Shown in pieces: positions 26,356 to 35,228 of a stretch of 64,000 bases of DNA (within the stretch, counting starts at the first letter, position 1; every line of letters begins with the position of its first letter). The position numbers were made by a program, and so were the translations under genes. This DNA comes from Arthrobacter sp. ISL-48 (GTDB lineage: Bacteria > Actinomycetota > Actinomycetes > Actinomycetales > Micrococcaceae). Location: the NCBI RefSeq assembly GCF_018613805.1, contig NZ_JAGGPL010000013.1, forward strand, positions 124,001-188,000, written 5' to 3'. The notes under the pieces were generated by a model. It was given only the letters and a program-made list of their open reading frames with translations. It had not been told where the DNA came from and made no database searches.

Positions 26356-27552
26356 GTGGAAGTACCGGCTTTTGTCTGGACCCTGACCGTCACTGCAATT
26401 CTGGGCCTCTTGGCCTTCGATTTCTTGTTCCATGTGCGGAAGGCCCACACGCCTTCCCTCAAGGAATCGGCCCTCTGGTCCTCGCTGTATGTAGGGATTG
26501 CGCTCCTCTTCGGACTTGGCGTGCTGTGGTTCGGCGGCCCCACCATGGGCGCCGAGTACTTCGCCGGGTACGTCACCGAGGAGGCCCTGTCCGTGGACAA
26601 CCTCTTTGTGTTCCTGATCATCATGGCCAGCTTCCGGGTGCCCCGTGCGTACCAGCAGAAGGTGCTGCTCTTCGGTATCGTCGTATCGCTCATCGCCCGC
26701 ACCGGGTTCATCTTCCTGGGCGCGGCACTGATCAACAGCTTCGCCTGGGTGTTCTACCTCTTCGGACTCATCCTGCTGATCACCGCTGGCAACCTGCTCA
26801 AGCCGGACACCCACGAAGAGGATTCGGAAGGCGTGGTGGTCCGGCTCGCCAAGCGCTTCCTGCCGACGTCCCAGCACTACGACGGCGACAAGCTATCCAC
26901 GGTGGAAAGCGGCAAACGCGTCCTCACCCCCATGCTCTTGGTGATGGTGGCCATCGGCGGCACTGACCTCCTGTTCGCGCTGGACTCCATCCCCGCCATC
27001 TTCGGCCTGACGCAGAACGTGTTCATCGTTTTCACAGCCACAGCCTTCTCGCTGATGGGCCTGCGCCAGCTGTTCTTCCTCATCGACGGGCTCCTGGACC
27101 GCCTGATCTTCCTCTCTTATGGGCTCGCCACCATCCTGGGTTTCATCGGCGTCAAGCTAATCCTGCACGCACTGCACGAAAACACCCTGCCCTTCATCAA
27201 CGATGGCCAACACGTCAACGTGGTGGAGGTCAGCACGGCTGTGTCCCTCGCCGTAATCCTGGGCGTCCTGGTCGTCACCATCCTGGCCTCAATCTTCAGC
27301 CCGAAGGGCAAAGCCAAAAACGCGGTGTCCGGCGCCAGGCGGCATGCTGTCGAGTACCTGGACCTCACCTACGAAACGGACATGGCGGAACGGGACAAGA
27401 TCTTCGCCAGGATGTGCCGGGAAGAGGACCAGATCCGCAAGCTTCCCGAGAAATACAAGAGGTTCATCCGCAACGAGACTGAGTTCCTGAATCTGCTGCG
27501 GAGCGCCCATGCCGAGCACGACAAAGCGCAGGTGCGGGCGGCACAGGGCTAG
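26356..27552 (+). CDS. TerC/Alx-family integral membrane protein
   Basis: A 398-residue protein with about nine hydrophobic segments and the TerC hallmark acidic residues in membrane segments: EEALSVDNLFVFLIIM (near 77) and GGTDLLFALDSIPAIFGL (near 205). TerC/Alx proteins are linked with Mn2+ export and with metal loading of exported enzymes. The C-terminal 60 residues are a charged cytoplasmic tail. The GTG at 26356 (VEVPAFVWTLT) fits family starts, with GAAAGG eleven bases before. That Shine-Dalgarno can pair with CCTTTC at 26318-26323, which could gate translation; a known Mn riboswitch was not recognised. Confidence 0.85.
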   Translation: MEVPAFVWTLTVTAILGLLAFDFLFHVRKAHTPSLKESALWSSLYVGIALLFGLGVLWFGGPTMGAEYFAGYVTEEALSVDNLFVFLIIMASFRVPRAYQQKVLLFGIVVSLIARTGFIFLGAALINSFAWVFYLFGLILLITAGNLLKPDTHEEDSEGVVVRLAKRFLPTSQHYDGDKLSTVESGKRVLTPMLLVMVAIGGTDLLFALDSIPAIFGLTQNVFIVFTATAFSLMGLRQLFFLIDGLLDRLIFLSYGLATILGFIGVKLILHALHENTLPFINDGQHVNVVEVSTAVSLAVILGVLVVTILASIFSPKGKAKNAVSGARRHAVEYLDLTYETDMAERDKIFARMCREEDQIRKLPEKYKRFIRNETEFLNLLRSAHAEHDKAQVRAAQG

Positions 27553-27639
27553 CGTCGGCTTATTGTCAGCCCCTCTTGCTAGATTCAAAACAGGGCCAGG
27601 GGAACCGTCCTCCGGCCAGGCTGTCAATGGGGAGGCCCC

Positions 27640-30600
27640 ATGTTCCTGCTTGATCCTGCCAGCGTTAATCCCGGCAGTATTGATCCCGGTCCTGTCGCGC
27701 CGCAGGACCTCGTGTTTTCCGCCAGCGATCTGGTGGCCGCCAGCGAATGCGAGTACCGCACACTCCGCATACTGGACGAGAAGCTGGGCCGCTCCCCCAA
27801 GGCGGAGTTTCCCGACGACGAAATGCAGCGGCGCGCAGGAGCGCTTGGCGACAAGCACGAGGCCAAGGTCCTCGCCGGACTGATCAACCAGTACGGCGCA
27901 CGGGACGCCAGCCGCGGTGGGGGCGTCTATTCGATCGAACGCGGGCAGAACGTGCGCACGGACCTGCTGGCCAAAGGTGCGGAAACCGAACTTGCCCTAC
28001 GCGCTGGAGCGGATGTGGTTTTCCAGGCCACCTTTTTCGACGGCGAGTTCCTGGGCTACGCCGACTTCATCGTCAACGAGGCAGCCGGCACCGGCATCCC
28101 CGGGCGTTACGAGGTGTGGGACACCAAGCTGGCCCGCCACGCCAAGGTCGGGGCACTCCTGCAGCTGGCCGCTTACGGTGACCAACTGATCGCGATGGGC
28201 CTGGACCCATCGCCGAAGGTCACCCTGGTGCTGGGCGCCGTGCTGGACGGCGAGTACGTCCGCAGCGTCCATTCCCTCACCGATCTTCTCCCAGTCTTCC
28301 GCGAGCGCCGGGACCGCTTCCGTGCCTTCACCGGCGCCCATCGTGCGGGGGGTTCGCCGGTTCAGTGGCTGCAACCGGGCATCACGTATTGCGGGCGGTG
28401 CCCATACTGCGCCGAGCAGGTCCAGTCCCACCGCGACCTCCTCATGGTCGGAGGCATGACCTCGGTCCGGCGCAAGAAGCTCAACGCGGACGGTATCACC
28501 ACCATCGAGGATCTGGCGGACCTTCCCGCGGGCAAGGCCACCGGTTCACTGGCCAGGCTCCGCGACCAGGCCCGGATGCAGTTGGGACGTGACCTTCCGG
28601 ACGGTTCCCGCACCTTCATCAAGGATGGCGAGGAGCACACTGTCACCTTCAAGATCCTGCCCGAGAACGCCCTGGAAAGCATTCCGGCGCCCAGCCCCGG
28701 TGACATCGTTTTCGACTTCGAGGGCGACCCCCTCTGGCAGGATCCAGCGACCGGGAAGTGGGGGCTGGAGTACCTGTTCGGCGTGATCGAGGCGCCAGTT
28801 GCTGAGCCGGATCCTGCTGCCTCGCAGGTGTTCCGGCCGTTCTGGGCGCACTCCCGCTCCGAGGAACGGCAGGCCTTCCTGGATTTCCTGGCCTACGTGG
28901 AAGAGCGCCGCTCCCGGTATCCGGACATGCACGTCTACCACTACGCCGCCTACGAGAAATCGGCGCTACGCAATCTCTCGGTCACCCACCTCGCGGGCGA
29001 GGACATCGTGGACGACTGGCTCCGCAAAGGAGTCCTCGTGGACCTCTACGCCACTGCAAGGCATTCGCTCCGGATCTCCGAGCCGTCCTACTCCATCAAG
29101 AAACTTGAGCCCCTGTACATGGGAGACAACCTCCGCTCCGGCGACGTGAAGGATGCCGGCGCCTCCGTGGTGGCATACGCCGCCTACTGCGCGGCCCGGG
29201 ATGACGGCGACCCCGCCAGGGCTGCCGAAATCCTCGCCTCCATCTCCGATTACAACGAATACGACTGCCTCTCCACGCTCCGCCTCCGGGACTGGCTGCT
29301 GGGGCTGCGCGGATCCGGCCCTTCTGCCACTCCGGGCGTTGCCGGCCGGAAGCACGGCGACGGCCTGGACCTGCCGCAGCGGGTTGCAGCCGTCGAAGCT
29401 GAACCCGCTGCGGCGGAGGCCCGGCTCCAGGAATACCTGGCCGGCCTGCCCGGCACCCGTCCCTGGACCAACGACGAGCGGGCCATCGCCATGATCGCTG
29501 CTGCCACCGGGTACCACCGGCGCGAACGCAAGCAGTTCTGGTGGGAACACTTCGACCGCACCGAATCCGAACTGGACAACTGGTCCGACCACCGCAACGT
29601 GTTCGTGGTCGACACAGCCGAGATCCTCACAGACTGGACGCTGGCCAAGCCCGGTGTCCGGATGCGCACCCGCACCCTGAGGCTGACCGGGACCATGAGC
29701 GAAGGGTCGGATTTCAGGCCCGGGAGCACCTGGTGCCGGCTTTACGATGCCCCGGTTCCGGACGGCCTGGCGGACCCGCAGGGCGACGGCGGTGCCCGCG
29801 GCTTCACATTCGGCACCCTGGTCACGGAGGTGGAGGATCACCCTGACATTCCAGGCAGGACCATCATCACCATCGAGGAAAAGGAAACGGGCAAGGTCCC
29901 GGCCTACCCGCATATTCCCCTCGCCCTGACCGAGGACGAGCCCGTCCGCACCGCCAGCATCGAGGCAGCCCTGGCTGAGCTGGCCCAGGTTGTGGGCGCT
30001 TCCGTGCCCCGCCTTCCGGAACACCCCGGCGTGGACATCCTCCGCAAAATCCCGCCACGGTTCCACGCACTCCCAGCCCCTGCCTCCGTAGGAATGGACA
30101 GCACCGGTCATGATGCCTCGGGCCGGGACTACATCACGGCGATCACCACATCACTACTGGATCTGGACCACTCCTACCTTGCCGTGCAAGGACCTCCCGG
30201 GACAGGCAAGACGCACGTCGGCTCGCATGTGATAGCCCGGCTGGTGGACCAGGGCTGGAAGATCGGCGTCGTGGGCCAGTCCCACAACGTAGTGGAGAAC
30301 ATGCTGTGCACGGCCATCGAAACCGCAGGCGTTGATCCGTCCCTGGTGGCCAAGAAGCTGTCCGCGCCGCATCAGGTGCCGTGGCAAAAGACTGGGGACA
30401 AGGACGTCGCCGCGCTGCTCGCGACCCAGGGCGGATGCCTGGTGGGCGGCACGGCCTGGACCATGACGGGGAGCTCCGTTCCGGCCGGCTCCCTCGACCT
30501 GTTGGTAATTGACGAGGCCGGCCAGTTTTCGCTGGCCAACACCCTGGGCGTGGCCAGGGCAGCCAAGCGACTCCTACTCCTGGGCGACCCACAACAGCTC

Positions 30601-31305
30601 CCGCAGGTCACCCAGGGGTCCCATCCGGAACCAGTGGACGAGTCCGCCTTGGGCTGGCTCGCCGCCGGCCACGCCACCCTGCCCGAAGAGTTGGGCTACT
30701 TCCTGGCAGACAGCTGGCGGATGCACCCGGAACTGTGCCGCGCAGTGTCGGTCCTGAGCTACGAGGGCAAGCTGGAATCAGCTCCAGCCGCTTCCCTCCG
30801 CAACTTGGCCGAGCTGCCCCCGGGCGTGGAAACGGTGTTCGTTGAGCACAGCGGAAACACCACGAGCTCCAGCGAAGAGGCAGCCGAAATCGTCCGGCAG
30901 GCGCAGAAGCACATCGGGCTGAAATGGATACCGGACGGAGACAGGCCGGCGCGGCCACTTACAGCAGAAGACATCCTGGTGGTGGCGGCCTATAACGCCC
31001 AGGTCCAGCTGGTCCGCCATGCCCTGGAAAAGGCGGGGCTGGACGGTGTCCGGGTGGGCACCGTGGACAAGTTCCAGGGGCAGCAGGCACCCGTGGTGCT
31101 GGTATCCATGGCGTGCTCGGCCGTCGCCGAGGCCCCGCGAGGCGCCGAGTTCCTGCTAAACCGGAACCGGATCAACGTGGCAGTGTCACGTGGCCAGTGG
31201 CGCGCTGTGCTGGTGCGCTCCCCCGAGCTCACCAACTTCATGCCTGCCAAGCCTGCGGCGCTGGAGGAACTGGGCGCCTTCATCGGGCTGAGTCCGCAGC
31301 CATGA
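27640..31305 (+). CDS. TM0106-type protein: Cas4/RecB-like nuclease, RNase H-like domain and SF1 helicase in one chain
   Basis: A 1221-residue multidomain protein. About 25-260: RecB-like PD-(D/E)XK nuclease with H73, D142 (GYADF), E158 and D161-x-K163 (EVWDTK) and the QLAAY motif, framed by C37 and C251/C254/C257 (CGRCPYC), the four-cysteine layout of Cas4 and AddB iron-sulfur nucleases. Then an HhH-like stretch (about 278-300), a YprB-type RNase H-like domain with VFDFEGDP (359-363), and a C-terminal Upf1/Dna2-like SF1 helicase with QGPPGTGKT (about 850), DEAGQFS (about 957), GDPQQLPQ, DKFQGQQAPVVLVS and RNRINVAVSR. The family is known as TM0106 RecB-like putative nuclease. Dna2-like end processing or defence is likely; the cellular role is not known. 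Confidence 0.85.
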   Translation: MFLLDPASVNPGSIDPGPVAPQDLVFSASDLVAASECEYRTLRILDEKLGRSPKAEFPDDEMQRRAGALGDKHEAKVLAGLINQYGARDASRGGGVYSIERGQNVRTDLLAKGAETELALRAGADVVFQATFFDGEFLGYADFIVNEAAGTGIPGRYEVWDTKLARHAKVGALLQLAAYGDQLIAMGLDPSPKVTLVLGAVLDGEYVRSVHSLTDLLPVFRERRDRFRAFTGAHRAGGSPVQWLQPGITYCGRCPYCAEQVQSHRDLLMVGGMTSVRRKKLNADGITTIEDLADLPAGKATGSLARLRDQARMQLGRDLPDGSRTFIKDGEEHTVTFKILPENALESIPAPSPGDIVFDFEGDPLWQDPATGKWGLEYLFGVIEAPVAEPDPAASQVFRPFWAHSRSEERQAFLDFLAYVEERRSRYPDMHVYHYAAYEKSALRNLSVTHLAGEDIVDDWLRKGVLVDLYATARHSLRISEPSYSIKKLEPLYMGDNLRSGDVKDAGASVVAYAAYCAARDDGDPARAAEILASISDYNEYDCLSTLRLRDWLLGLRGSGPSATPGVAGRKHGDGLDLPQRVAAVEAEPAAAEARLQEYLAGLPGTRPWTNDERAIAMIAAATGYHRRERKQFWWEHFDRTESELDNWSDHRNVFVVDTAEILTDWTLAKPGVRMRTRTLRLTGTMSEGSDFRPGSTWCRLYDAPVPDGLADPQGDGGARGFTFGTLVTEVEDHPDIPGRTIITIEEKETGKVPAYPHIPLALTEDEPVRTASIEAALAELAQVVGASVPRLPEHPGVDILRKIPPRFHALPAPASVGMDSTGHDASGRDYITAITTSLLDLDHSYLAVQGPPGTGKTHVGSHVIARLVDQGWKIGVVGQSHNVVENMLCTAIETAGVDPSLVAKKLSAPHQVPWQKTGDKDVAALLATQGGCLVGGTAWTMTGSSVPAGSLDLLVIDEAGQFSLANTLGVARAAKRLLLLGDPQQLPQVTQGSHPEPVDESALGWLAAGHATLPEELGYFLADSWRMHPELCRAVSVLSYEGKLESAPAASLRNLAELPPGVETVFVEHSGNTTSSSEEAAEIVRQAQKHIGLKWIPDGDRPARPLTAEDILVVAAYNAQVQLVRHALEKAGLDGVRVGTVDKFQGQQAPVVLVSMACSAVAEAPRGAEFLLNRNRINVAVSRGQWRAVLVRSPELTNFMPAKPAALEELGAFIGLSPQP

Positions 31306-31344
31306 AACCCTGTACTGTCCCTGAAACGGGGTAAGTTCAGGACG

Positions 31345-31638
31345 TCAGCGGGCCCTAAAACTCCGGAACGTCCCTTCGGCGGCGGAGACAGAGTCCTCCA
31401 CCCGCTCCACCCGGCCGGGAGTATCGTCGGAATTCAGCCATTCCAGGAAATCCTGAATCCTCTGCCGCGGTCCTTCGGCAACCACTGACACCGAACCGTC
31501 GTCGAGGTTCTTCACCGTCCCCGTCAGTCCCAGTTCCTCAGCCTTGCCCATGGTCCAGAACCGGAACCCGACGCCCTGCACCACGCCGAACACGCGGGCA
31601 GAGAGCCGGACATCACCGGATGGGACGTCGGAGCCCAT
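31345..31638 (-). CDS. acyP: Acylphosphatase
   Basis: A 97-residue protein of the acylphosphatase family with the phosphate loop VFGVVQGVGFRFW (Arg is catalytic) and KNLDDGSVSVVAEG with the conserved Asn. It hydrolyses carboxyl-phosphate bonds such as acetyl phosphate. The ATG at 31638 starts five bases after the stop of the yceI-type gene, so translation is probably coupled. Longer starts give an Arg/Gln-rich extension unlike the family. Confidence 0.9.
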   Translation of the reverse strand: MGSDVPSGDVRLSARVFGVVQGVGFRFWTMGKAEELGLTGTVKNLDDGSVSVVAEGPRQRIQDFLEWLNSDDTPGRVERVEDSVSAAEGTFRSFRAR

Positions 31639-31643
31639 GGGCG

Positions 31644-32189
31644 TCAGGACTGCTTGACCAGCGCCGCTTCGACGTTGATCTTCACCTTGTCGCTGACCAG
31701 CAGTCCGCCGGCTTCCAGTGCCGCGTTCCAAGTCAGCCCGAACGATTTGCGGCTGATCTCGGCCTCGGCCGAGAACCCTGCACGGGTGGCACCGAACGGG
31801 TCCACGGCCACGCCGGTGAATTCGACTTCCAGCTCCACTGGTTTGGTGATTCCCTTGATGGTGAGATCGCCCGTGAGGGTGTAGTCCTCGCCGTCGCCCT
31901 CCACCGATGTGGCCCGGAAGGTCATCTCGGGGTCGTTCTCCACATCGAAAAAGTCCGCGCCGCGGACGTGCGCGTCCCGGTTGGCGTCTCCGGAATCGAA
32001 ACTGGCCGTCTTGACTGCGGCGTGCAGCGAGGCCTCCGCCAGGGACTGGCCGATGTGGGCCTCGGCGCTGGCGTCCGTGAAGCGCCCCCGGACCTTGCTG
32101 ATGCCGGCATGACGGACGGTAAAACCGATCTCACTGTGCGACATGTCCAGGGTCCAAACGCCCGGGGTGAGGCCTGAAGGAAGAGTCAT
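31644..32189 (-). CDS. YceI-family lipid-binding-type protein
   Basis: A 181-residue protein with the YceI/LolF-like beta-barrel pattern: GVWTLDMSHSEIGFTVRHAG at the start, VRGRFTDASAE, then RDAHVRGADFFDVENDPEMTFRAT, and LTGDLTIKGITKPVELEVEF. Homologues bind isoprenoid or other lipids. There is no signal peptide from the ATG at 32189, which has GGAGATG upstream, so this copy is probably cytoplasmic, as in many actinobacteria. It leads a short unit with acylphosphatase. Confidence 0.87.
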   Translation of the reverse strand: MTLPSGLTPGVWTLDMSHSEIGFTVRHAGISKVRGRFTDASAEAHIGQSLAEASLHAAVKTASFDSGDANRDAHVRGADFFDVENDPEMTFRATSVEGDGEDYTLTGDLTIKGITKPVELEVEFTGVAVDPFGATRAGFSAEAEISRKSFGLTWNAALEAGGLLVSDKVKINVEAALVKQS

Positions 32190-32300
32190 TGTGCATCTCC
32201 TGAGTCCGTGGAATCTGGTCAAAGCGACCAGATCCACAGTGCTGCAGCGGGCAGCCCAAGTCAAGGAATCCCGGGCAGCCCAAGTCAAGCACCGCCGGAC

Positions 32301-33095
32301 TCAGGCGGGATGCGCGTGGAGGAACCGGCGGACCGCGGCGTTGAATGCCTCCGGTGCTTCGCACGGGGCCAAATGCCCGACGTCGGGAAGCACCACCAGT
32401 TCGGAGCCGCGAATGTTCCGGTGCATATCGCGGGCGACGTCCAGGGGCGCGCGGACGTCCTCCGCCCCGTAGAGCAGGAGCGTGGGCACTGTGATGACTG
32501 GAAGGACATCCCGGTAATCCGAACGGCCCATGGCGTTGAGCATGGCGCGCATGCCTGCCGGGTGGAAGTCCGCGATGATGGCGGCCGCCTCCTCCAGGAG
32601 GGCAGGACCGGCCCGCTCGGTGAACAGCGTGGGCAGCCAGTCCTGGACAAAAGCCTCGGCCGGCTGTCCAAGCTCCGCACTGATTTGGGCGATGCGCCGT
32701 TCCACTTCCCGGGGTGGCAGGGATCCTGCCCAACCCGCGTAGGCGGACGCCAGCACCAGGGAGGCGGCCGCCTGCGGATGGCCCTTGTAGAGTTCAAGGG
32801 CAACACACGATCCCCACGACAGGCCTAGCACGTGCGGCTTTTCCGACACGACGGCGCGAAGGAAACGGGCCAAGGCGTCTCCGAAGTCCGGCCCGGTCAG
32901 CTCAGGAGGCGGATCATCCGACTGGCCACACCCGGGCGCATCCCACGCGATGACGCTGAAGTCATCCGAGAGCCCGTCCAGCTGCCGCCACCAGATGCGG
33001 CTGTCTTCATACGCTCCATGAAGCAACACCAGCGGCGGGCCTTGGCCAGCCCGCTGATAAGCGATGCGCAGGCCCGCAACCTCCACGGAGTCCAT
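32301..33095 (-). CDS. Alpha/beta hydrolase, unassigned substrate
   Basis: A 264-residue alpha/beta hydrolase with oxyanion segment LLHGAYEDSRIW, nucleophile elbow GLSWGS (Ser about 94), acid in YGAEDVRAP and His in DVGHLAP. The full triad is present. The closest general likeness is to small ester or lactone hydrolases, but nothing in the cap region (about 120-190) fixes the substrate. It lies upstream of the yceI gene in the same direction, separated by 111 bp that hold a partial direct repeat (gggcagcccaagtcaag twice). Confidence 0.8.
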   Translation of the reverse strand: MDSVEVAGLRIAYQRAGQGPPLVLLHGAYEDSRIWWRQLDGLSDDFSVIAWDAPGCGQSDDPPPELTGPDFGDALARFLRAVVSEKPHVLGLSWGSCVALELYKGHPQAAASLVLASAYAGWAGSLPPREVERRIAQISAELGQPAEAFVQDWLPTLFTERAGPALLEEAAAIIADFHPAGMRAMLNAMGRSDYRDVLPVITVPTLLLYGAEDVRAPLDVARDMHRNIRGSELVVLPDVGHLAPCEAPEAFNAAVRRFLHAHPA

Positions 33096-33132
33096 GCCTC
33101 ATTCTAGGACTCCGCGGGGCCGCATCAGAGGG

Positions 33133-34119
33133 TCAGTTGATGGTGATGTCCCTCGTCCGGTGGTCGTAGCGGATGGTGACGGTGCCCCCGCCGTGGTGCA
33201 GTTCATGGTTGGGACCGTCAAACGTGCCGAATGCGCCGTAGTTCTCTTCCCACGAGCGGTTCAAGGCGATCTTGAACATGTAGTAGCCGGCGGGCAGCTC
33301 GGCACTCACCTTCCACAGCTGGTCCAGGGCGTCGAGCTCCAACTGGGCCTCGTCATACTGCGGCGCCCAGTTCTCCGGCGCACCCAGGATCGTGTTGAAG
33401 TCACCGGCCACCGCCACGGCTTCAGGCTGCGGGAAAGTCTCGACGTCGGTGGCAGTGGCGGGTGCCGTTCCATTGGCAGCGGGGGCTTCCGCCTTCGCCT
33501 TGGGGGCTGCCTTGCGCGTGCGCACGGCCTTGACGACGGGCTCCACCGCGTCCTCGATCAGTTTGGCGGCCTTGCCGACGGCTTCGGCCGCTTTCTTGGT
33601 CGGCGCTTTCTTGGCGGGGGTCTTCTTAGCTGGAGTCTTCACGGTGTCCTCCTTGGCGTCGGCCGTTTTTGTCGTAGCGGATCCGGTGTCGGGGGTTGTG
33701 CTGGCTGTTGCCGTGCCGGCTGCAGCGGCCCGTACCGGTACAAAGTCGGCGGGAGCGGCCGGAACAGGAAGGTCAGCCGGGACAGGGGTGCCGGCGTCGA
33801 GCGCTGCCGCAAAGGCGGCTGTATCCGGGAACGCGACGGTTGCGCGCATGCCGTCATCAGTGATGGTCCAGCCGGAACGGCCCTTGACCAACCAGCCAGC
33901 CTTGACCAGTTTGGCGGTCGCCGAGGTCAGCGTCTTGTGTCCACGAGGAATGCCGCCGCTGAGCAGCTCGGCCTCGTGCGGGCTGAAAGGCACGCGGGCT
34001 GTGGCTTCGGCGAGCACTTCGCCGGCGTTCAACGGATCGCCGCTCCACGCGCCTTCGGTCAGGACATCCAGGACAGTCTTGAGTCGAAGGTAGGTGTTTT
34101 CTGCGATGGACGTGGCCAT
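33133..34119 (-). CDS. Winged-helix / Lys-Ala-Pro linker / pullulanase-type carbohydrate-module protein
   Basis: A 328-residue protein without signal peptide. Residues 1-95 look like a winged-helix domain (LRLKTVLDVLTEGAWSGDPLNAGEV, then SATAKLVKAGWLVKGRSGWTITDDG). Residues 100-235 are low complexity, with a histone-H1-like stretch of KTPAKK/KKAPTKK repeats. Residues 240-328 resemble the X25 or SusE-like carbohydrate module found next to pullulanase domains (AVAVAGDFNTILGAPENWAP, then LPAGYYMFKIALNRSWEENYG). No catalytic domain is visible. A nucleoid-associated or DNA-binding protein that senses a glucan would fit, but this is inference. Confidence 0.65.
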   Translation of the reverse strand: MATSIAENTYLRLKTVLDVLTEGAWSGDPLNAGEVLAEATARVPFSPHEAELLSGGIPRGHKTLTSATAKLVKAGWLVKGRSGWTITDDGMRATVAFPDTAAFAAALDAGTPVPADLPVPAAPADFVPVRAAAAGTATASTTPDTGSATTKTADAKEDTVKTPAKKTPAKKAPTKKAAEAVGKAAKLIEDAVEPVVKAVRTRKAAPKAKAEAPAANGTAPATATDVETFPQPEAVAVAGDFNTILGAPENWAPQYDEAQLELDALDQLWKVSAELPAGYYMFKIALNRSWEENYGAFGTFDGPNHELHHGGGTVTIRYDHRTRDITIN

Positions 34120-34539
34120 GGTTCCCCTTTTTGTAAAGCGATCGGTCTCTCAGCATCTTGCCAAGAGCAGGTTAAATCCGGCGACTCACAACGGTAAATT
34201 CCGCGTGTCGTACCCGACTGTGACGGGCATTCACCAGTAAGTGAGGCCGGAGTCTCGGCTATGGGCTGTCTGCTCAACCCTGGAGCGCTGATTGGGTGCC
34301 GCCGACTTCTTCCCAAAACGCTTGCCGCACCAGTGTAACGGGATGCTGCGCGGCGTGAGCGCGTGAGTTTTATAGCAAATGATTCTTGTTTAAGATAGAC
34401 GACGGAAATTGTAGACAGTCAACGATTTGGAGCCCTAGGGTTGACCCAGACGACGCTGTGACGATCCGGAAGTTGCGGGTCGGGCCAGCTCCCCGCAGCA
34501 GCATCTTGCCAGCAAGAATCTCGAACGAACGGACGAATC
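34120..34539. other. 420-bp intergenic region
   Basis: The region separates the divergent winged-helix gene and the HAD operon and holds no convincing gene. It has an AT-rich core (34365-34430) with a promoter and operator candidate. A short direct repeat, cagcatcttgcca, occurs near both ends (about 34153 and 34499), the second some 30 bases before the HAD start. Confidence 0.6.
34368..34418 (+). promoter_or_regulatory. Promoter and GntR-like operator candidate for the HAD operon
   Basis: TTTTAT (34368-34373) and TAAGAT (34391-34396) are 17 bases apart, and TTGTAGACAG at 34409-34418, just after the expected start point, fits the TTGTnnACAA pattern of GntR/FCD repressors in nine of ten positions. 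The -35 box is weak and no regulator gene is adjacent. Confidence 0.35.
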
Positions 34540-35214
34540 ATGAAAACCGCTAACTTCCGGCCGGAGTACATTTCTTTCGATTGCTACGGCACGCTCATCA
34601 ACTACCAGACCGAGGCAGCCACCCGGCCACTCCTCGCAGACCGCGTCCCCGAAGAGCTCATGGCCGCCTTCATGCGCGATTGGCGCCACTTCCGTTACGA
34701 CCAGGTGTGCGGGGACTACTACCCTTACGAGCAGGTTCTCCAAGACGCCTGGGACCGCGTCTGCCAGAAGTGGAACCTCACGGGCACCGAGGACGCCGGA
34801 AAGCAGTTTGGGGCCGCCGTCCGCAGCTGGGGAGCCCACGACGGCGTCATTGAACCGCTGAAAAGGATGGGCGAAAGCTACAAGCTGGTCATTCTTTCCA
34901 ACGCCGACGACAGTTTCCTCCAAACCAGTGTGCCCAGGCTCGAAGCGCCATTCCATGCCGTCTACACAGCCGAGCAGGCGGGCTTCTACAAGCCGCGCTA
35001 CGGGGCTTTTGAATACATGCTGGAGCAGCTCGATGCCTCCCCGGAAGATTTCGTGCACGTGTCTTCACACACCCGCTATGACCTGATGCCGGCCCATGAC
35101 CTGGGCTTCAGCAACCTGGTCATGCTGGACCGCGGCTACGACCCCCACAGCCCCGCTTACAACTACAGCACCGTCGCTTCCCTCAACGAACTCAACAAGC
35201 TCCTGGGCCTCTAA
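34540..35214 (+). CDS. Haloacid-dehalogenase-type HAD hydrolase
   Basis: A 224-residue HAD protein, close to type II (S)-2-haloacid dehalogenases: nucleophile Asp14 in SFDCYGTLINYQ, motif II in ILSNADDSF, motif III Lys in FYKPRYGAFEYM, and VSSHTRYDLMPAHDLG with the final acidic residue. Such enzymes remove halogen from 2-haloacids or phosphate from small metabolites. It is the first gene of an apparent operon: the next gene starts 14 bp after its stop. Since the partners work on D-hydroxyamino acids and enamines, a phosphatase or house-cleaning role is as likely as dehalogenation. Confidence 0.82.
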   Translation: MKTANFRPEYISFDCYGTLINYQTEAATRPLLADRVPEELMAAFMRDWRHFRYDQVCGDYYPYEQVLQDAWDRVCQKWNLTGTEDAGKQFGAAVRSWGAHDGVIEPLKRMGESYKLVILSNADDSFLQTSVPRLEAPFHAVYTAEQAGFYKPRYGAFEYMLEQLDASPEDFVHVSSHTRYDLMPAHDLGFSNLVMLDRGYDPHSPAYNYSTVASLNELNKLLGL

Positions 35215-35228
35215 GGGAAACACCACGA

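Noticed and set aside
34435..35058. Antisense frame over the HAD gene
   Set aside because: It mirrors the well-supported HAD gene and has no family likeness.
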